In this document: one piece after another, positions 1 through 10,475 of the stretch
How the letters are laid out: every line of letters begins with the position of its first letter
Position numbering within the stretch: the first letter of the stretch is position 1
Origin: Shinisaurus crocodilurus
Lineage: Eukaryota; Chordata; Lepidosauria; Squamata; Shinisauridae
Length of the DNA stretch: 64,000 bases
Reading direction: 5' to 3'
Assembly: GCA_021292165.1 (NCBI GenBank)
Contig: CM037877.1
Location: 299,228,726 to 299,292,725 of the forward strand
The notes under the pieces: generated by a model
Database searches by the model: none
The model's input: the letters and a program-made list of their open reading frames with translations, nothing else
Told to the model about the DNA's origin: nothing
Program-made: the position numbers and the translations under genes

Positions 1-76
1 GTTCTGGCATGTGAAGGCCCAGGTGCTTACTTTGAGACAGGGCCCCGATCCCCCCCCATCTCCCTGAATGCAATGA

Positions 77-205
77 GCTGTATCCAGCATTAGTCCTTCT
101 TATAGTAAACCCACTGAAATGAATGGGACTTAAGTTCGTGATCACTTCAGTCCCATTCTTCTCAACGGGTCTGCTCTAAGTAGGACTAACTCTGGATACG
201 GCCCA
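77..205. mobile_element. MITE, family D
   Basis: Imperfect terminal inverted repeats: TGTATCCAG..AGTCCT..ACCC on the left against GGGT..AGGACTAACTCTGGATACGG on the right. The inner arms contain AATGGGACTT and its near-complement AGTCCCATT. Confidence 0.5.
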
Positions 206-218
206 ATCTGTTTTATAG

Positions 219-356
219 CAGGGCTGGGCAACTTGCGGCCCTCTAGACGCGGGATTGCAGCTCCCATCATCCCTCACCATGGGCTGTGCTAGCTGGGGCT
301 GATGGGAGTTGTAAGCCTTGCGGGCCAAAATATCTGGAGGGCCACCAGTTACCCGC
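219..356. mobile_element. Palindromic MITE, family B (diverged)
   Basis: Left arm contains GCAGCTCCCATCATCCC; right arm GGGGCTGATGGGAGTTGTAA and ATCTGGAGGGCCACCAG. The ends are diverged (CAGGGCTGGGCAACTTGCGG). Confidence 0.55.
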
Positions 357-439
357 CCGTGGTTTACGGTGTGTGGGGGGGGCAATCCTGGAATGTGTGG
401 GGCAGTTTTCCCTATTTGGGGCAGAGGCCGCTATGGGCT

Positions 440-929
440 TGCGGAGGTCAGCAAATGGAAAGACCTTTAAAACCAGTTGCTTGCCGAGCCGAATTCAAGG
501 TGTTGGTTTTGACCTTTAAAACCCTATACGGCTCTGGTCCAGTTTATCTCAAGGAGTGTCTCCAGCAACACCAAGTGGGCCGCTCAACAAGATCTGCCAC
601 AGATGGCCTTCTCCTTGTCCCTTCAGCCAGAGCAGCTAGACTGGTGGGGACGAGGAAGAGGGCCTTTTCTGTGGCGGCCCCCGTACTGTGGAACTCTCTC
701 CCGAGTGACCTCCGCCATGCCCCCTCTCTGATGAGCTTCCGTCGCTCATTAAAAACCTGGTTGTTCAGGCGGGAATATGGGGTGGGTTAAGATTTTAAAA
801 TTTTTATATTGTTTTAATGTATTTTATTGTATTTATGTATTTTATTGTGTGTACATCGCCCAGGGTGGCCGGTTGCCGGCCAGATGGGCGATAAATAAAT
901 ATTAATAATAAATAAATAAATAAATAAAA
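440..929 (+). pseudogene. L2-like LINE, 3' end of ORF2 and tail
   Basis: An open frame to 790 includes FKVLVLTFKTLYGSGPVYLK and FSVAAPVLWNSLPSDLR, then SFRRSLKTWLFRREYGVG and a stop. This is the C-terminal tail typical of L2-clade reverse transcriptases. The 3' UTR has the CATCGCCCAGGGTGGCCGG and GGCCAGATGGGCGATAAATA block and an (AAAT)n end that abuts the hAT MITE at 930 exactly. The reverse-transcriptase core is missing, so it is a dead 5'-truncated copy. Confidence 0.8.
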
Positions 930-1064
930 CAGTGTTCTCCAACCTTGGGTCCCCAGATGTTTTTGGCCTACAACTCCCAGCATGCCCCAGCCAGCGTAGC
1001 TGGCTGGGGCATGCTGGGAGTTGTAGGCCAAAAACATCTGGGGACCCAAGGTTGGAGAACACTG
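930..1064. mobile_element. Hairpin hAT MITE, family A copy 1
   Basis: Near-perfect 65-base arms starting CAGTGTTCTCCAACC and ending at CACTG. The right flank CCCTAGAG fits the family's target pattern, but the left flank is the L2 A/T tail, so the left target duplicate has been lost. Confidence 0.85.
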
Positions 1065-1719
1065 CCCTAGAGTGTGTGGCTCATGCAGGAACAATTCTCT
1101 TCCTCCCCCCCCACTTTACAAACCAGCCCCATTGTATAGCACACCCTCCCCACCCCCCCGGATATAGGATGTTTCGTGCCTTGAAAGGGGCACTGTATTG
1201 CAGCCCCTCCAAATGTGTTGGCTGGGGGTTGCTGGGAGTTGGTCACATCTGGAGGCAGCAAGCTGGGGGGGGGGGGGCTGCTGTACTAGGGTGCCGGTGA
1301 CCACCTGCAGAATCATTAAAATGTGTTACCGTACGTCGTCCCGTTTTAAGGCTTTAATACTAGATTTAAAACTTCCCCCCTTTTCTTTTTGACCGCTGCC
1401 GCTTGCGAAACCTTAGATCTGAACTATCTATACCAGCTAAGAGGTAACAAAAGTTTTCTCTGAACTAATTAGCCAAAGGAGCTGAAGTTTTACGGGGCGT
1501 TCTGTTTCCATCTCGCACCTCTTTAGAGTCCAGCTTGTTGTGCTTAGATGCATGCTCTCTCCCCGCTGCCCGCCCCCGCCCCCCTGCAAAATGCATCCCA
1601 GCTCAGCTCAGTCCTCTGCAAAGTATTTTTTTTTACCCAGCGTTTTTGCACTGGTGGGACAGACCAGGCCCTGTGCAGGACAGATCCCCTTCTGTGTGTG
1701 TAGCTTCGAGAACCGCCGC

Positions 1720-2464
1720 CAGGGATGGGGACTCGGACTCGAGGACTCGACTTGTGAGTCGGACTGAGTCCCCCCTCTGACTCGAGTCTGACTCGAGTCC
1801 CAATATTTTTAATGGGACTCGAGACTCGACTCGAGACCAAGGACTCGTCAACATCCCTGGGCTGTGCCAGAAGGAGTGGAGAGGAGAAGAGCGCATGGAA
1901 GCGAGGCGCGCCACTGCTCGGCCACTATGGACAGCTACCAGGAGCGCAGCCCCAACGATGTGTTGAGATTTATTTTGATTGATGTGTTGTTGTGGGGGGT
2001 TAGAGGGTTAGGGTCAGACATTTTGGGTTTGGCTGCCTCTGCCTGCCTGTTTGGGGTTCCCTGCCTCCTCTGCCTGCCTGGTCTCTTCTTGACCAGTTCC
2101 ACAGTTTGAATTGTCCAAGACAAAGGCCTCTGCCTGCCTGCTTTGGGGTTCCCTGCCTCCTCTGCCTGCCTGGTTATTTTGGGTTTGTCTGCCTGGTCTG
2201 TTCTTGCCAAAATCAGTTGCAGAGTTTTGAAATAAAAAGGCACACTTGTGCCTAGAATTTATTTAAGCCACACATCTGAAGTAGCCTTATTTTGTTGGGG
2301 GGGAAACCCCCATTGTTTTTAATAGGGACTCGTGGAGTCAGCTTTGGGAGTGACTCGGGACTCGTGAGTCACCATTTTGGACCAAGGACTCGGACTCGAG
2401 ACTCGGGTCCAAAGACTCGTGACTCGACTCGTGACTCGAGACCAAGGACTCTTCAACATCCCTG
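1720..2464. mobile_element. hAT-like element rich in GACTCG repeats
   Basis: Ends CAGGGATGGGGACTCGG and CTTCAACATCCCTG form inverted termini, and both subterminal zones are built from GACTCG/CGAGTC words (1730-1855 and 2330-2455). Flanks ACCGCCGC and TCCGCCGC could be an 8-base target duplicate if two bases were added on the right. The middle has CTGCCTGCCTG runs and no transposase frame. A shorter minus-strand copy is at 40891. Confidence 0.65.
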
Positions 2465-2684
2465 AGTCCGCCGCACAGGCTCCTCATGATGGGCCGGGCG
2501 CTGATGTCAGTGGGTGCATGAAAGGGCGCACACCTTGGCAGAGGCCTGAGTCGCAATGGTGAGAATCTGAATTCACCAATAGCTGCGCTAAAAGCGAAGG
2601 AGGATGGGCACGCCACTTCTGCACTCCTGCTCTGGCAAAGAACTACAATCCTTAACATTTTATTTGGCGCTTCAGAGCCGCCTC

Positions 2685-2850
2685 CCCCAACCTGGTGCTC
2701 TCGAGATGTGTTGAGTGTCCCATCGCCCGCAGGCCCATGGCCGTGTGGGCGGAGGATGATGGGAGTTGCAGTCAGGTGCATCTGGAGGGCCACCGGCTTT
2801 TGGCAAAGTGCTGGCTGGGGATGGTGGAAGTTGTAGTCTGACACATCCAA
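2685..2850. mobile_element. MITE, family B
   Basis: Left end CCCCCAACCTGGTGCTCTCG; right half GATGGTGGAAGTTGTAGTC then TGACACATCC. The middle is duplicated or scrambled, with a second GATGATGGGAGTTGCAGTC. Confidence 0.5.
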
Positions 2851-2929
2851 AAAAAAAAAGACAGCTTTTTAAAATAAATAAATAAATAAATAAATTTTAT
2901 TTAGTTATCATAAACTAAACTATCTATAA

Positions 2930-3560
2930 ACGTCACTTCCACCTCCTTGAAAGGTTTCATCAACGTTGCCTCCGGAAAATCCTGCAAATTACTTGGGAAG
3001 ATAGGCGAACAAATGTCAGTGTACTGGAAGAAGCAAAGACTACTAGCATTGAAAAAATGATCCTTCAACGCCAACTTCAGTGGACCGGTCATGTTGTTCG
3101 AATGCCTGACTGCCGTCTCCCAAAGCAGTTACTTTACTCCCAACTCAAGGATGGAAAGCGGAATATCGGTGGTCAATATAAAAGGTTTAAAGATGTTCAT
3201 AAGGCTAATCTAAAAAAATGCAATATAAACATCGAAAACTGGGAAGCTCTGGCCCATGAACGATCTAACTGGAGGTTGGCCTTTCACAAAGGTTCCATGG
3301 ACTTTGAAGAAGCCCGAGTGCAAGGTGAAAGGGAGAAACGTGCTAGGCGAAAAGCACGTCAAATGAATCCTTTACAGGACCATCTTCTATCTGGTAACCT
3401 GTGTCCTCACTGTGGGAAGCTGTGTGGATCTAGAATTGGCCTCCACAGTCACTTACGGACCCATCGCTAGAGTCTACACAATCTTCTTTAGAATTTCCTC
3501 CTTTTATCCCGGAAGACAATCTTACTCGGTCACGAGTGATCGCCTGATGATGATGACAAA
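2930..3560 (+). pseudogene. RTE-like LINE, C-terminal coding and tail
   Basis: The frame around 2945-3470 includes RCLRKILQITWEDRRTNVSV, then LQRQLQWTGHVVRMPDCRLP and WEALAHERSNWR, and ends with a Cys2-His2-like knuckle CPHCGKLCGSRIGLHSHLRTH. These are the C-terminal blocks of an invertebrate/vertebrate non-LTR retrotransposon class with a terminal zinc knuckle. The 3' end is TGATGATGATGAC. The exact clade (RTE against related groups) is not certain. Only the last sixth of the ORF is present. Confidence 0.7.
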
Positions 3561-4275
3561 ACTATAAAACACAAACATACAACTAAAATAAATCATAAGG
3601 TGTGCACCCACACACCTGCCTAGGGACCAAATAATATACATCCACCCCCTTAATCAATTAAATTCCACTGCAGAAGACCGCTTTAGAAGAGGGCCCAAAC
3701 TGGGTGATGCCAGAAATCCTTGCGGCTGCGTTGTAAGCCGGCCATTACGTAAGATCCCTCCATATCACAGGTGAGGCGGCTGAAGCCGCAGGTGGTTTGC
3801 CTTGCAGTAGCCTGGAGAAGAGATTTCAAACCCCAGGACCTCTTCTTAAATCCCTCGCTCAGTCTCGTGTCTTGGGCCACCCTGCGGCACTAACTCTGCA
3901 GTCTAAATGAGAAAGTGGAGAACGGGCCTGGAAGAATTGGGGCGGCGGCGGCGGTGGGGGGGGAACAAAGTCAAACCGGTTTCGGCAGAGGGAGAGGGAC
4001 AAAGTTTGTATGTCTTGACCCCAAGCCAAGTGGAGGCCCGGCCTAGGAGCCAAGCAGTGCTGCTTTGCAGGCTCACGAGAGAACCGCTGTGCATTTGGAC
4101 TCTCTGATCTGACATGACGGGAGCACGGGAGGCGGGAGCGCGCTGGAGCTGGGCGCTTGGTGCCCCCTGCAGGACCAGCGCTGGGACAGCTCGCCTCCTG
4201 TGCCCAGTGGCTGGGCCGAACCCCGCTGAGCGCAGCTCTTTCGGGGAGCTTCTTCCAAGGCACCTCCTGGGTCCA

Positions 4276-4841
4276 TAGAATCATAGAATCATAGAAAAGT
4301 AGAGTTGGAAGGGGCCTACAAGGCCATCGAGTCCAACCCCCTGCTCAGTGCAGGAATCTAGGTCAAAGCATCTCTGATAGATGTCTGTCCAGCTGCACCT
4401 TGAATGCCTCCAGAGTGGGAGAGCCCACCACCTCCCTAGGTAGTTGATTCCATTGTCTTATTGCTCTGACAGTCAGGAAATTTTTCCTGATGTTTAGGTG
4501 GAATCTAGGTTCCTGTAACTTGAGCCCATTATTCCGTGTCCTGCAAACTGGGATGACCGAGAAGAGATCTTTGCCCTCCTCTGTGTGACATCCCTTCAAG
4601 TACTGGAAGAGTGCGATCCTATCTCCCCTCAGTCTCCTCTTCTAAAGGCTAAACATGCCCAGTTCTTTCAGTCTCTCCTCATAGGGCCTTGTTTCCAGTC
4701 CCTTTATCATCCTTGTTGCCCTCCTCTGAACCCTCTCCAGTTTGTCTATGTCCTTCTTAAAGTGAGGTGCCCAGAACTGGACGCAGTACTCAAGATGAGG
4801 CCTAACCAGTGCCGAGTAAAGGGGAATTATCACTTCCCGCG
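4276..4841 (-). pseudogene. CR1 3' fragment, subfamily A
   Basis: Minus-strand frames read [40 protein letters not shown] and [20 protein letters not shown], the end of CR1 ORF2. A single base change at about 4641 separates the frames. The 3' end is the repeated ATTCTATG tail at 4276-4300. Confidence 0.9.
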
Positions 4842-5199
4842 CACTTCCCGCGGGGTCCAGTTATTATGAGACGTGTCCCTCCGTCGTGCATAACAAACCC
4901 CTCCATATTTATCTGTAATTTTGAACAGTTGTGCACACACCAGCGAGGGAGACGCAATTTGGCACATTGGTAATAAGGATTATCTGCAAGCCTGGAGTTT
5001 GTCATTCCGAATGGGAGAGCCCTGTGTTGGACTAGTTGATTTGAATAGAGGGCTACCAGGTTCTACACCGGTGTGTGTGTCTGTGTATCCCTGTGTGTTT
5101 GTATTTTCAAACCTCAGAGAATATGAATCAGAGGAAGGGTGTTACATTTTCTGTACTCTTTGATGAGGGGGTTACACCACTCTCAAATGGGGAAGGGGG

Positions 5200-5500
5200 A
5201 ATGTAGTCCTCATCATCATCATCGTCATCACCTTTTATTTGTATGCCGCTTTCCCACAAAAAATGTGCCCAAAGCGACTCACAGCAAAGCAACAAATAAC
5301 ACCAAATATAATATACAAAACATCAAGGAACACTGAATATAATATTCAAAAAAATAATTTACAGAATATAAAAATAGCAAATACAAGTTACAAAATATAT
5401 ATAAAAAAAACACTAAATACAATATTCAAAAATACCATAGAAATAATTACAGATAACCATAAACAATTCAATAATTTAAAAAAGAGGGGGGGGGGGGAAG
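5200..5500 (-). mobile_element. L2-like 3' tail with (ATC)n
   Basis: CATCATCATCATCGTCATCA is followed by TTTGTATGCCGCTTTCCCAC and GCCCAAAGCGACTCACAGC, which is the reverse complement of an L2-type 3' UTR. The rest is A-rich. Confidence 0.55.
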
Positions 5501-5914
5501 AGAGGCAAGAGCAGCAGCAGCTTTTGTAGCTGGAATCAGTCAGGCCCTACCCTCCCTGGCCAGGTGTAATGAGCCAAGGAAGCAGGGACCAGGTCTTGCA
5601 GGACTCACAGCTAGATAGTCTCTAGGCACCTTCAGCAGGAACAGCAGCAGCTTTCGTAGCTGGAGTCAGCTGGAGTCAGTTCTGTGGCCAAATACCTGTT
5701 TTGCGGGCAGAAGCATTTTGGTTTTCCAAAAAAAATCGGGGGGGGGGGTTAGGATCCACAGCCTGTATCTGTATTTTAATGCTAGCTGTTCCTTGCACTA
5801 GTGATAATCTGTGCATCCCAGTGGAACAGCCTTAACTACATGTATGGCTTGGAGGAAGAAGAGGATTGGCAGACTCTCCTTTGCTCTGAAATTTGTCTGA
5901 TGGCAACATTGTGG

Positions 5915-6040
5915 CATCTTAACACTGATGATGGAAATCTTAAAATATGTTGCTTTGTGGTCCATATTTGTGGTCTGTGTTTTTATTAATTGTTGTGAAC
6001 CACTCAGAAAGCTTCAGCTATTGGGTGGTATAGAAATGGA

Positions 6041-6080
<40 letters not shown>

Positions 6081-6081
6081 G
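5915..6081 (+). mobile_element. L2-like 3' tail ending in (AAT)n
   Basis: TTGTTGTGAACCACTCAGAA, GTATAGAAATGG and then about 15 AAT units at 6037-6080. Confidence 0.55.
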
Positions 6082-6188
6082 TTACTTCCCCTCTCCAAAA
6101 TGGGAAATACTAAAAAACAAACAAGCAAACAAAAACAACAACCCCAAAACAAAACTTCTATTTGAAGAAAAATTACTATTACTTTCAT

Positions 6189-6320
6189 TTCCAGAGCGGG
6201 TCGCCGTGTTAGTCTTTTGCAGCAAAAACCACAAAGGCTCTTGTGTGGCACCTTAAAGACTAACACCTTTATTCTGGCAGAAGCTTTCATGGACACTCTG
6301 TCCACTTCATCAGATGCATG
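6189..6320 (-). mobile_element. Short retroelement tail (GTTAGTCTTTAAGGTGCCAC type)
   Basis: On the minus strand it reads CTGATGAAGTGGAC, GTCCATGAAAGC, then GTTAGTCTTTAAGGTGCCAC and GCAAAAGACTAACACGGC. The same text is common in turtle and other reptile genomes. I cannot assign the family. The CTGATGA-stem-GAAA core (6285-6314) resembles a hammerhead ribozyme. Confidence 0.5.
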
Positions 6321-6481
6321 AATTATTTTAATATATTATCCATGTATATAATGTCTAATAATATATAATACATTCATAGCTAGTTCACCGCCCCAGAGAA
6401 TGTGGGCTACTATTACGCCGTTTAAAAGTGCAACAGATAAATGAAAAGACATGAAAACTGTGTGGCGGGTACGTAACAGAG

Positions 6482-6597
6482 CAGCCTTCTCCAAGCGGGT
6501 GCTCTCCAGATGTGTTGGACTGCGGTGGCCATGTTGCCTGGGGATGGTGGGAGGTGTCGTCTGACACATCTGGAGGGTGCCAGGTTGGGGAAGACCG
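6482..6597. mobile_element. MITE, family B with likely target duplicate
   Basis: CAGCCTTCTCCAAGCGGGTG on the left and CCAGGTTGGGGAAGACCG on the right. Flanks TAACAGAG and TGATAGAG agree at 6 of 8 positions. Confidence 0.65.
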
Positions 6598-6959
6598 TGA
6601 TAGAGAGTACGGCGAGGAGGCGAGACACCCAGATCTGGCACTGACCCGGCCAGCGTGAAATTTTGTGGTCTCCCCCCGCCCCGCCGCCCCTTCTCTCTCT
6701 GTTCCTTTCTTTCTTCTCTGGCATCTGCTGTTCTAATCCTATTGTGGATGTGAATATTTCTGATTAAGCTGGGCCCAGGCGTTGTCTACAAGGCTTTATC
6801 TGTGGGCAAAGCCAGCTGGCTGCTTCTAGGGGAGGAGCAGGGGACGGGCGGGTGGCAAAGACGCTGCCCCTCTCCCCGTGTGTTATTTGGGCTGGCGTTT
6901 CCAGCCTGCCTCCTGGCCCCTAGCAACTGGCACATCATCAAAATACAAGATCAGATATG

Positions 6960-7033
6960 CCGGCCTGCCCCGACCTGGTGCCCGCCAGATGTGTTGGACT
7001 ACAACTCCCAGCATCCCCCCAGCCAGCACCTGG
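6960..7033. mobile_element. MITE, family B, left half
   Basis: CGACCTGGTGCCCGCCAGAT, then TTGGACTACAACTCCCAGCA; the complementary half is missing. Confidence 0.5.
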
Positions 7034-7162
7034 TGGGGGACGGCTGGCATACATGCAATGCAATCATTCCTCCGTAAAGCAGTTTTAAAGCAGAGGGGAG
7101 AGGAAACACCTCGGCCAGACATAAAATAAAGCCAAGCATTGCAATACCTCCTTGCACGCTGT

Positions 7163-7188
7163 CAGGGAGGGAGGGAGGGAGGGAGGGA
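7163..7188. repeat. (GGGA)n microsatellite
   Basis: About six GGGA units. Confidence 0.8.
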
Positions 7189-7314
7189 GTCCAGCAATTT
7201 GCTTTTGTCAGGGCAATTCTACAAGGAGGGGGCGACCGCTGAGAAGGCCCTGCACTAAGTAACCTTCTACCTGGACTCCTGAAGGAGGAGGTGTTTCTTC
7301 ACAAAGGGCACGAG

Positions 7315-7600
7315 TGTAGAACCTCTTTCAGCTGGAGGCCAAATTCAGTTTTGGGGATGCTCCAGTGGTGGGTTGGGCCAAAGACAAAGGGGAGGAGTCA
7401 GCATACAAAACATAGCAGTATATTTTGGTTTAACGCTCTTATTGCCAGTAACCAAGCCGCCCCTGGGAGAGTCATTTCAACTCCTTAGAATGTGGGGGAA
7501 ACAGTGCAAAAACTGGAAAACCACCAAAGGCGGTCAGGGGAAAGGAGGTGGGGCGGTTTCGAGGGGCTGGTTCTGAGGCTCAACACCCCGGATGTGGGGT
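7315..7600. mobile_element. Family E remnant
   Basis: GTAGAACCTCTTTCAGCTGG, GCTCCAGTGGTGGGTTGGGC and CTGGAAAACCACCAAAGGC follow the order of the better copy at 42816, without clear ends. Confidence 0.4.
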
Positions 7601-7841
7601 GACCATCTCCTCCTTTAAATACATTTAGATGCTAAACTGTGCTCAAGCAAACCACACCCCAGTTCATTCCAAAGGAACATAGAAATAAACTATTCCATCC
7701 TATAAATAGCAATACATTGAAAAACATTTCCATGACAATAAGAAGAGGCCAATTAGACCTGGGTTAGGCAACTTCAGGCAGTACTGGGGCTAGTTATCCG
7801 CCCTGCCCCCCCGACCTGCCACAGGCTGAACTCCCACCACC

Positions 7842-9232
7842 ATAAGAACATAAGCAGGATCAGGCCTAGGGTCCATCTAGTCCAGCATTCTGTTCACACA
7901 GTGGCCAACCAGCTGTTTGTGGGAAACCCACAAGCAGGACAGGAGTGCTGCAGCACCCTTCCACCCATGTTCCCCAGCAACTGGAGTACACAGGCATACT
8001 GCCTCTGAGACTGGAGGGAGCATGTAGCCAATCAGGACTACACTGACACTGACAGCCTCATCCTCCATGAATTTGTCCAATCCCCTTTTCAAGCTGTCCA
8101 AGTTGGTGGCCATCACTACATCTTGTGGAAGTGAATTCCATGGTTTAACTTTGCGCTGCGTGAAGAATAATAAGCCCTTCCTTTTCTCTGTCCTGAATCT
8201 CCCACCAATCAGCTTCATGGGATGACCCCTTTGGGTTCCAGTATTAGGAGAGAGGGAGAAGAATGTCTCCACCCCAGCCCAGGCCTCATTCTGTACACCT
8301 CTCTCATGTCTCCCCTCACTCGCCTTTTTTCTAAACTAAACAGTTCCAGCTGCTGTAACTTTTCCTCGTAGGGGAGTTGCTCCAGCCCCTGGATCATTTT
8401 AGCTGCCCTTTTCTGCACTTTCCCCAACTCTCCAATGTCCTTTTTTAGGTGCAGTGACAAGAACCGTACACAGTATTCCAAGTGAGGTCGCACTCTAGAT
8501 TTGTACGAGGGCAGCGTGATCTTGGCAGTTTTATTTTCAATTCCTTTCCTAATTATGCCTAACGTGGAGTTTGCCTTTTTCACAGCAGCCTCCCATGGGG
8601 TTTCCACATTTTCATTGAGCTGTCCGCCACAACCCCAAGATCTCTTTCTTGGTCAGTCACCGCTAGCTCAGATCCCATCAGCTTATACTTGAAGTTGGGA
8701 TTTTTTGCCCCAATGTGCATCACTTTACACTTGTTTACACTGAACCACATTTGCCATTTTGATGCCCATTCTCCCAGTTCTGAGAGATCCCCTTGGAGCT
8801 CCTCGCAATCCCTTTTTGTTTTAGCCACCCTAAATATTTTGGTGTCATCAGCAGCCTTGGCCACTTCACCGCTTGCTCTTAATTCCCCGCTGTTTACATC
8901 CCTCCATTGGGAGAATTTACCATTTATTCCTACCCTCTGCTTCCTGTTCTTTTACCAGTTACTGATCCATAAGAGGACCTCTCCTCTTATTCCATGACTG
9001 CTAACTTTGCTCAGTCTTTGGTGAAGGACATGGACTTCCAAAAGGCTTTTAACAAAGTAAACAATGTCTACTGGATCCACATGTTTATTGACACTCTCAA
9101 AGAACTCCTGAAGTTTAGTGAGACAGGACTTGGTACCTTTGTGGAAGCCATGTTGATTCTTTCTCATCAGGGCTTGTCCTTCTATATGCTTACTGGTTTT
9201 ATCAGTAAGCATATCAGATTTTATCAGACGTT
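7842..9232 (-). pseudogene. Older CR1 (subfamily B), 3' part
   Basis: Minus-strand blocks in order from the right: DVVYF-like RT text at 9212, [59 protein letters not shown] and FFTQRKVKPWNSLPQDV. The 3' end reads CTTATGTTCTTATGG-type (complement of CCATAAGAACATAAG). Frameshifts and stops break it. It continues beyond the nested insertion, at 11648-12004. Confidence 0.85.
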
Positions 9233-10475
9233 CATAGAATCATAGAATCATAGAAAAGTAGAGTTGGAAGGGGCCTACAAGGCCATCGAGTCCAACCCCC
9301 TGCTCAATGCAGGAATCCAGGTCAAAGCATCCCTGACAGATGGCTGTCCAGCTGCACCTTGAATGCCTCCAGAGTGGGAGAGCCCACCACCTCCCTAGGT
9401 AGTTGGTTCCATTGTCTTATTGCTCTGACAGTCAGGAAATTTTTCCTGATGTTTAGGTGGAATCTAGGTTCCTGTAACTTGAGCCCATTATTCCGTGTCC
9501 TGCAAACTGGGATGAACGAGAAGAGATCTTTGCCCTCCTCTGTGTGACATCCCTTCAAATACTGGAAGAGTGTGATCATATCTCCCCTCAGTCTCCTCTT
9601 CTGAAAGCTAAACATGCCCAGTTCTTTCAGTCTCTCCTCATAGGGCCTTGTTTCCAGTCCCTTTATCATCCTTGTTGCCCTCCTCTGAACCCTCTCCAGT
9701 TTGTCTATGTCCTTGTTAAAGTGAGGTGCCCAGAACTGGACGCAGTACTCAAGATGAGGCCTAACCAGTGCCGAGTAAAGGGGAATTATCACTTCCCGCG
9801 ATTTGGAAGCTATACTTCTATTAATACAGCCCAAAATTGCATTTGCCTTCTTTGCAGCCACGTCGCATTGCTGGCTCATATTCAGTTTGTGATCTACCAC
9901 AATTCCAAGATGCTTCTGACTTGTAGTATTGTTGAGCCAAGTGTCCCCCATTCTGTAACTCTGCATTTGGTTTCCTCTCCCTAGGTGCAGCACTTGGCAT
10001 TTATCCCTGTTAAATTTCATTCTGTTGTTTTCGGCCCAGCGCTCCAGCCTATCGAGGTCACTTTGAATTTTGTTTCTGTCTTCCAGAGTATTAGCTGTTC
10101 CACCCAACTTTGTGTCATCTGCAAATTTGATAAGCATTCCCTGTACCTCCTGATCCAAGTCATTAATAAAAATGTTGAAGAGCACCGGGCCCAGGACCGA
10201 GCCCTGTGGTACCCCGCTCGTTACCTCTCCCCAGTTTGAGAAGGAACCATTGATAAGCACTCTTTGAGTCCGATTCTTTAGCCAATTGTGGATCCACCTG
10301 ATAGTTGTTCCATCTAGCCCACTCTTAGCTAGCTTACTAATCAGGATATCATGAGGCACTTTGTCGAAAGCTTTGCTGAAGTCCAGGTATATAATGACCA
10401 CAGCATTCCCACAGTCCACAAGGGAGGTTACCCGATCAAAAAATGAGATCAGATTAGTCTGACAGGATTTGTTCT
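9233..10475 (-). pseudogene. CR1 subfamily A copy, left arm of palindrome
   Basis: A 365-codon minus-strand frame (9322-10419) runs from YLDFSKAFDKVPHDIL through SGVPQGSVLGPVLFNIFIND and the catalytic FADDTK to the end of CR1 ORF2, without a stop. The 5' end is cut in the finger region, with NLISFF-type text still readable up to about 10471; the endonuclease is missing. The 3' end carries three CATAGAAT units at 9233. It faces a second copy head to head and is nested in an older CR1. Confidence 0.92.

Noticed and set aside
302..440. Coding start of the 162-codon frame at 302
   Set aside because: The first 45 codons cover a MITE; only the part after about 440 is LINE coding sequence.
1190..1275. 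A further family B MITE (CTCCAAATGTGTTGGCTGGG..GTCACATCTGGAGGCAGC)
   Set aside because: The similarity is limited to a few words and neither end is recognisable.
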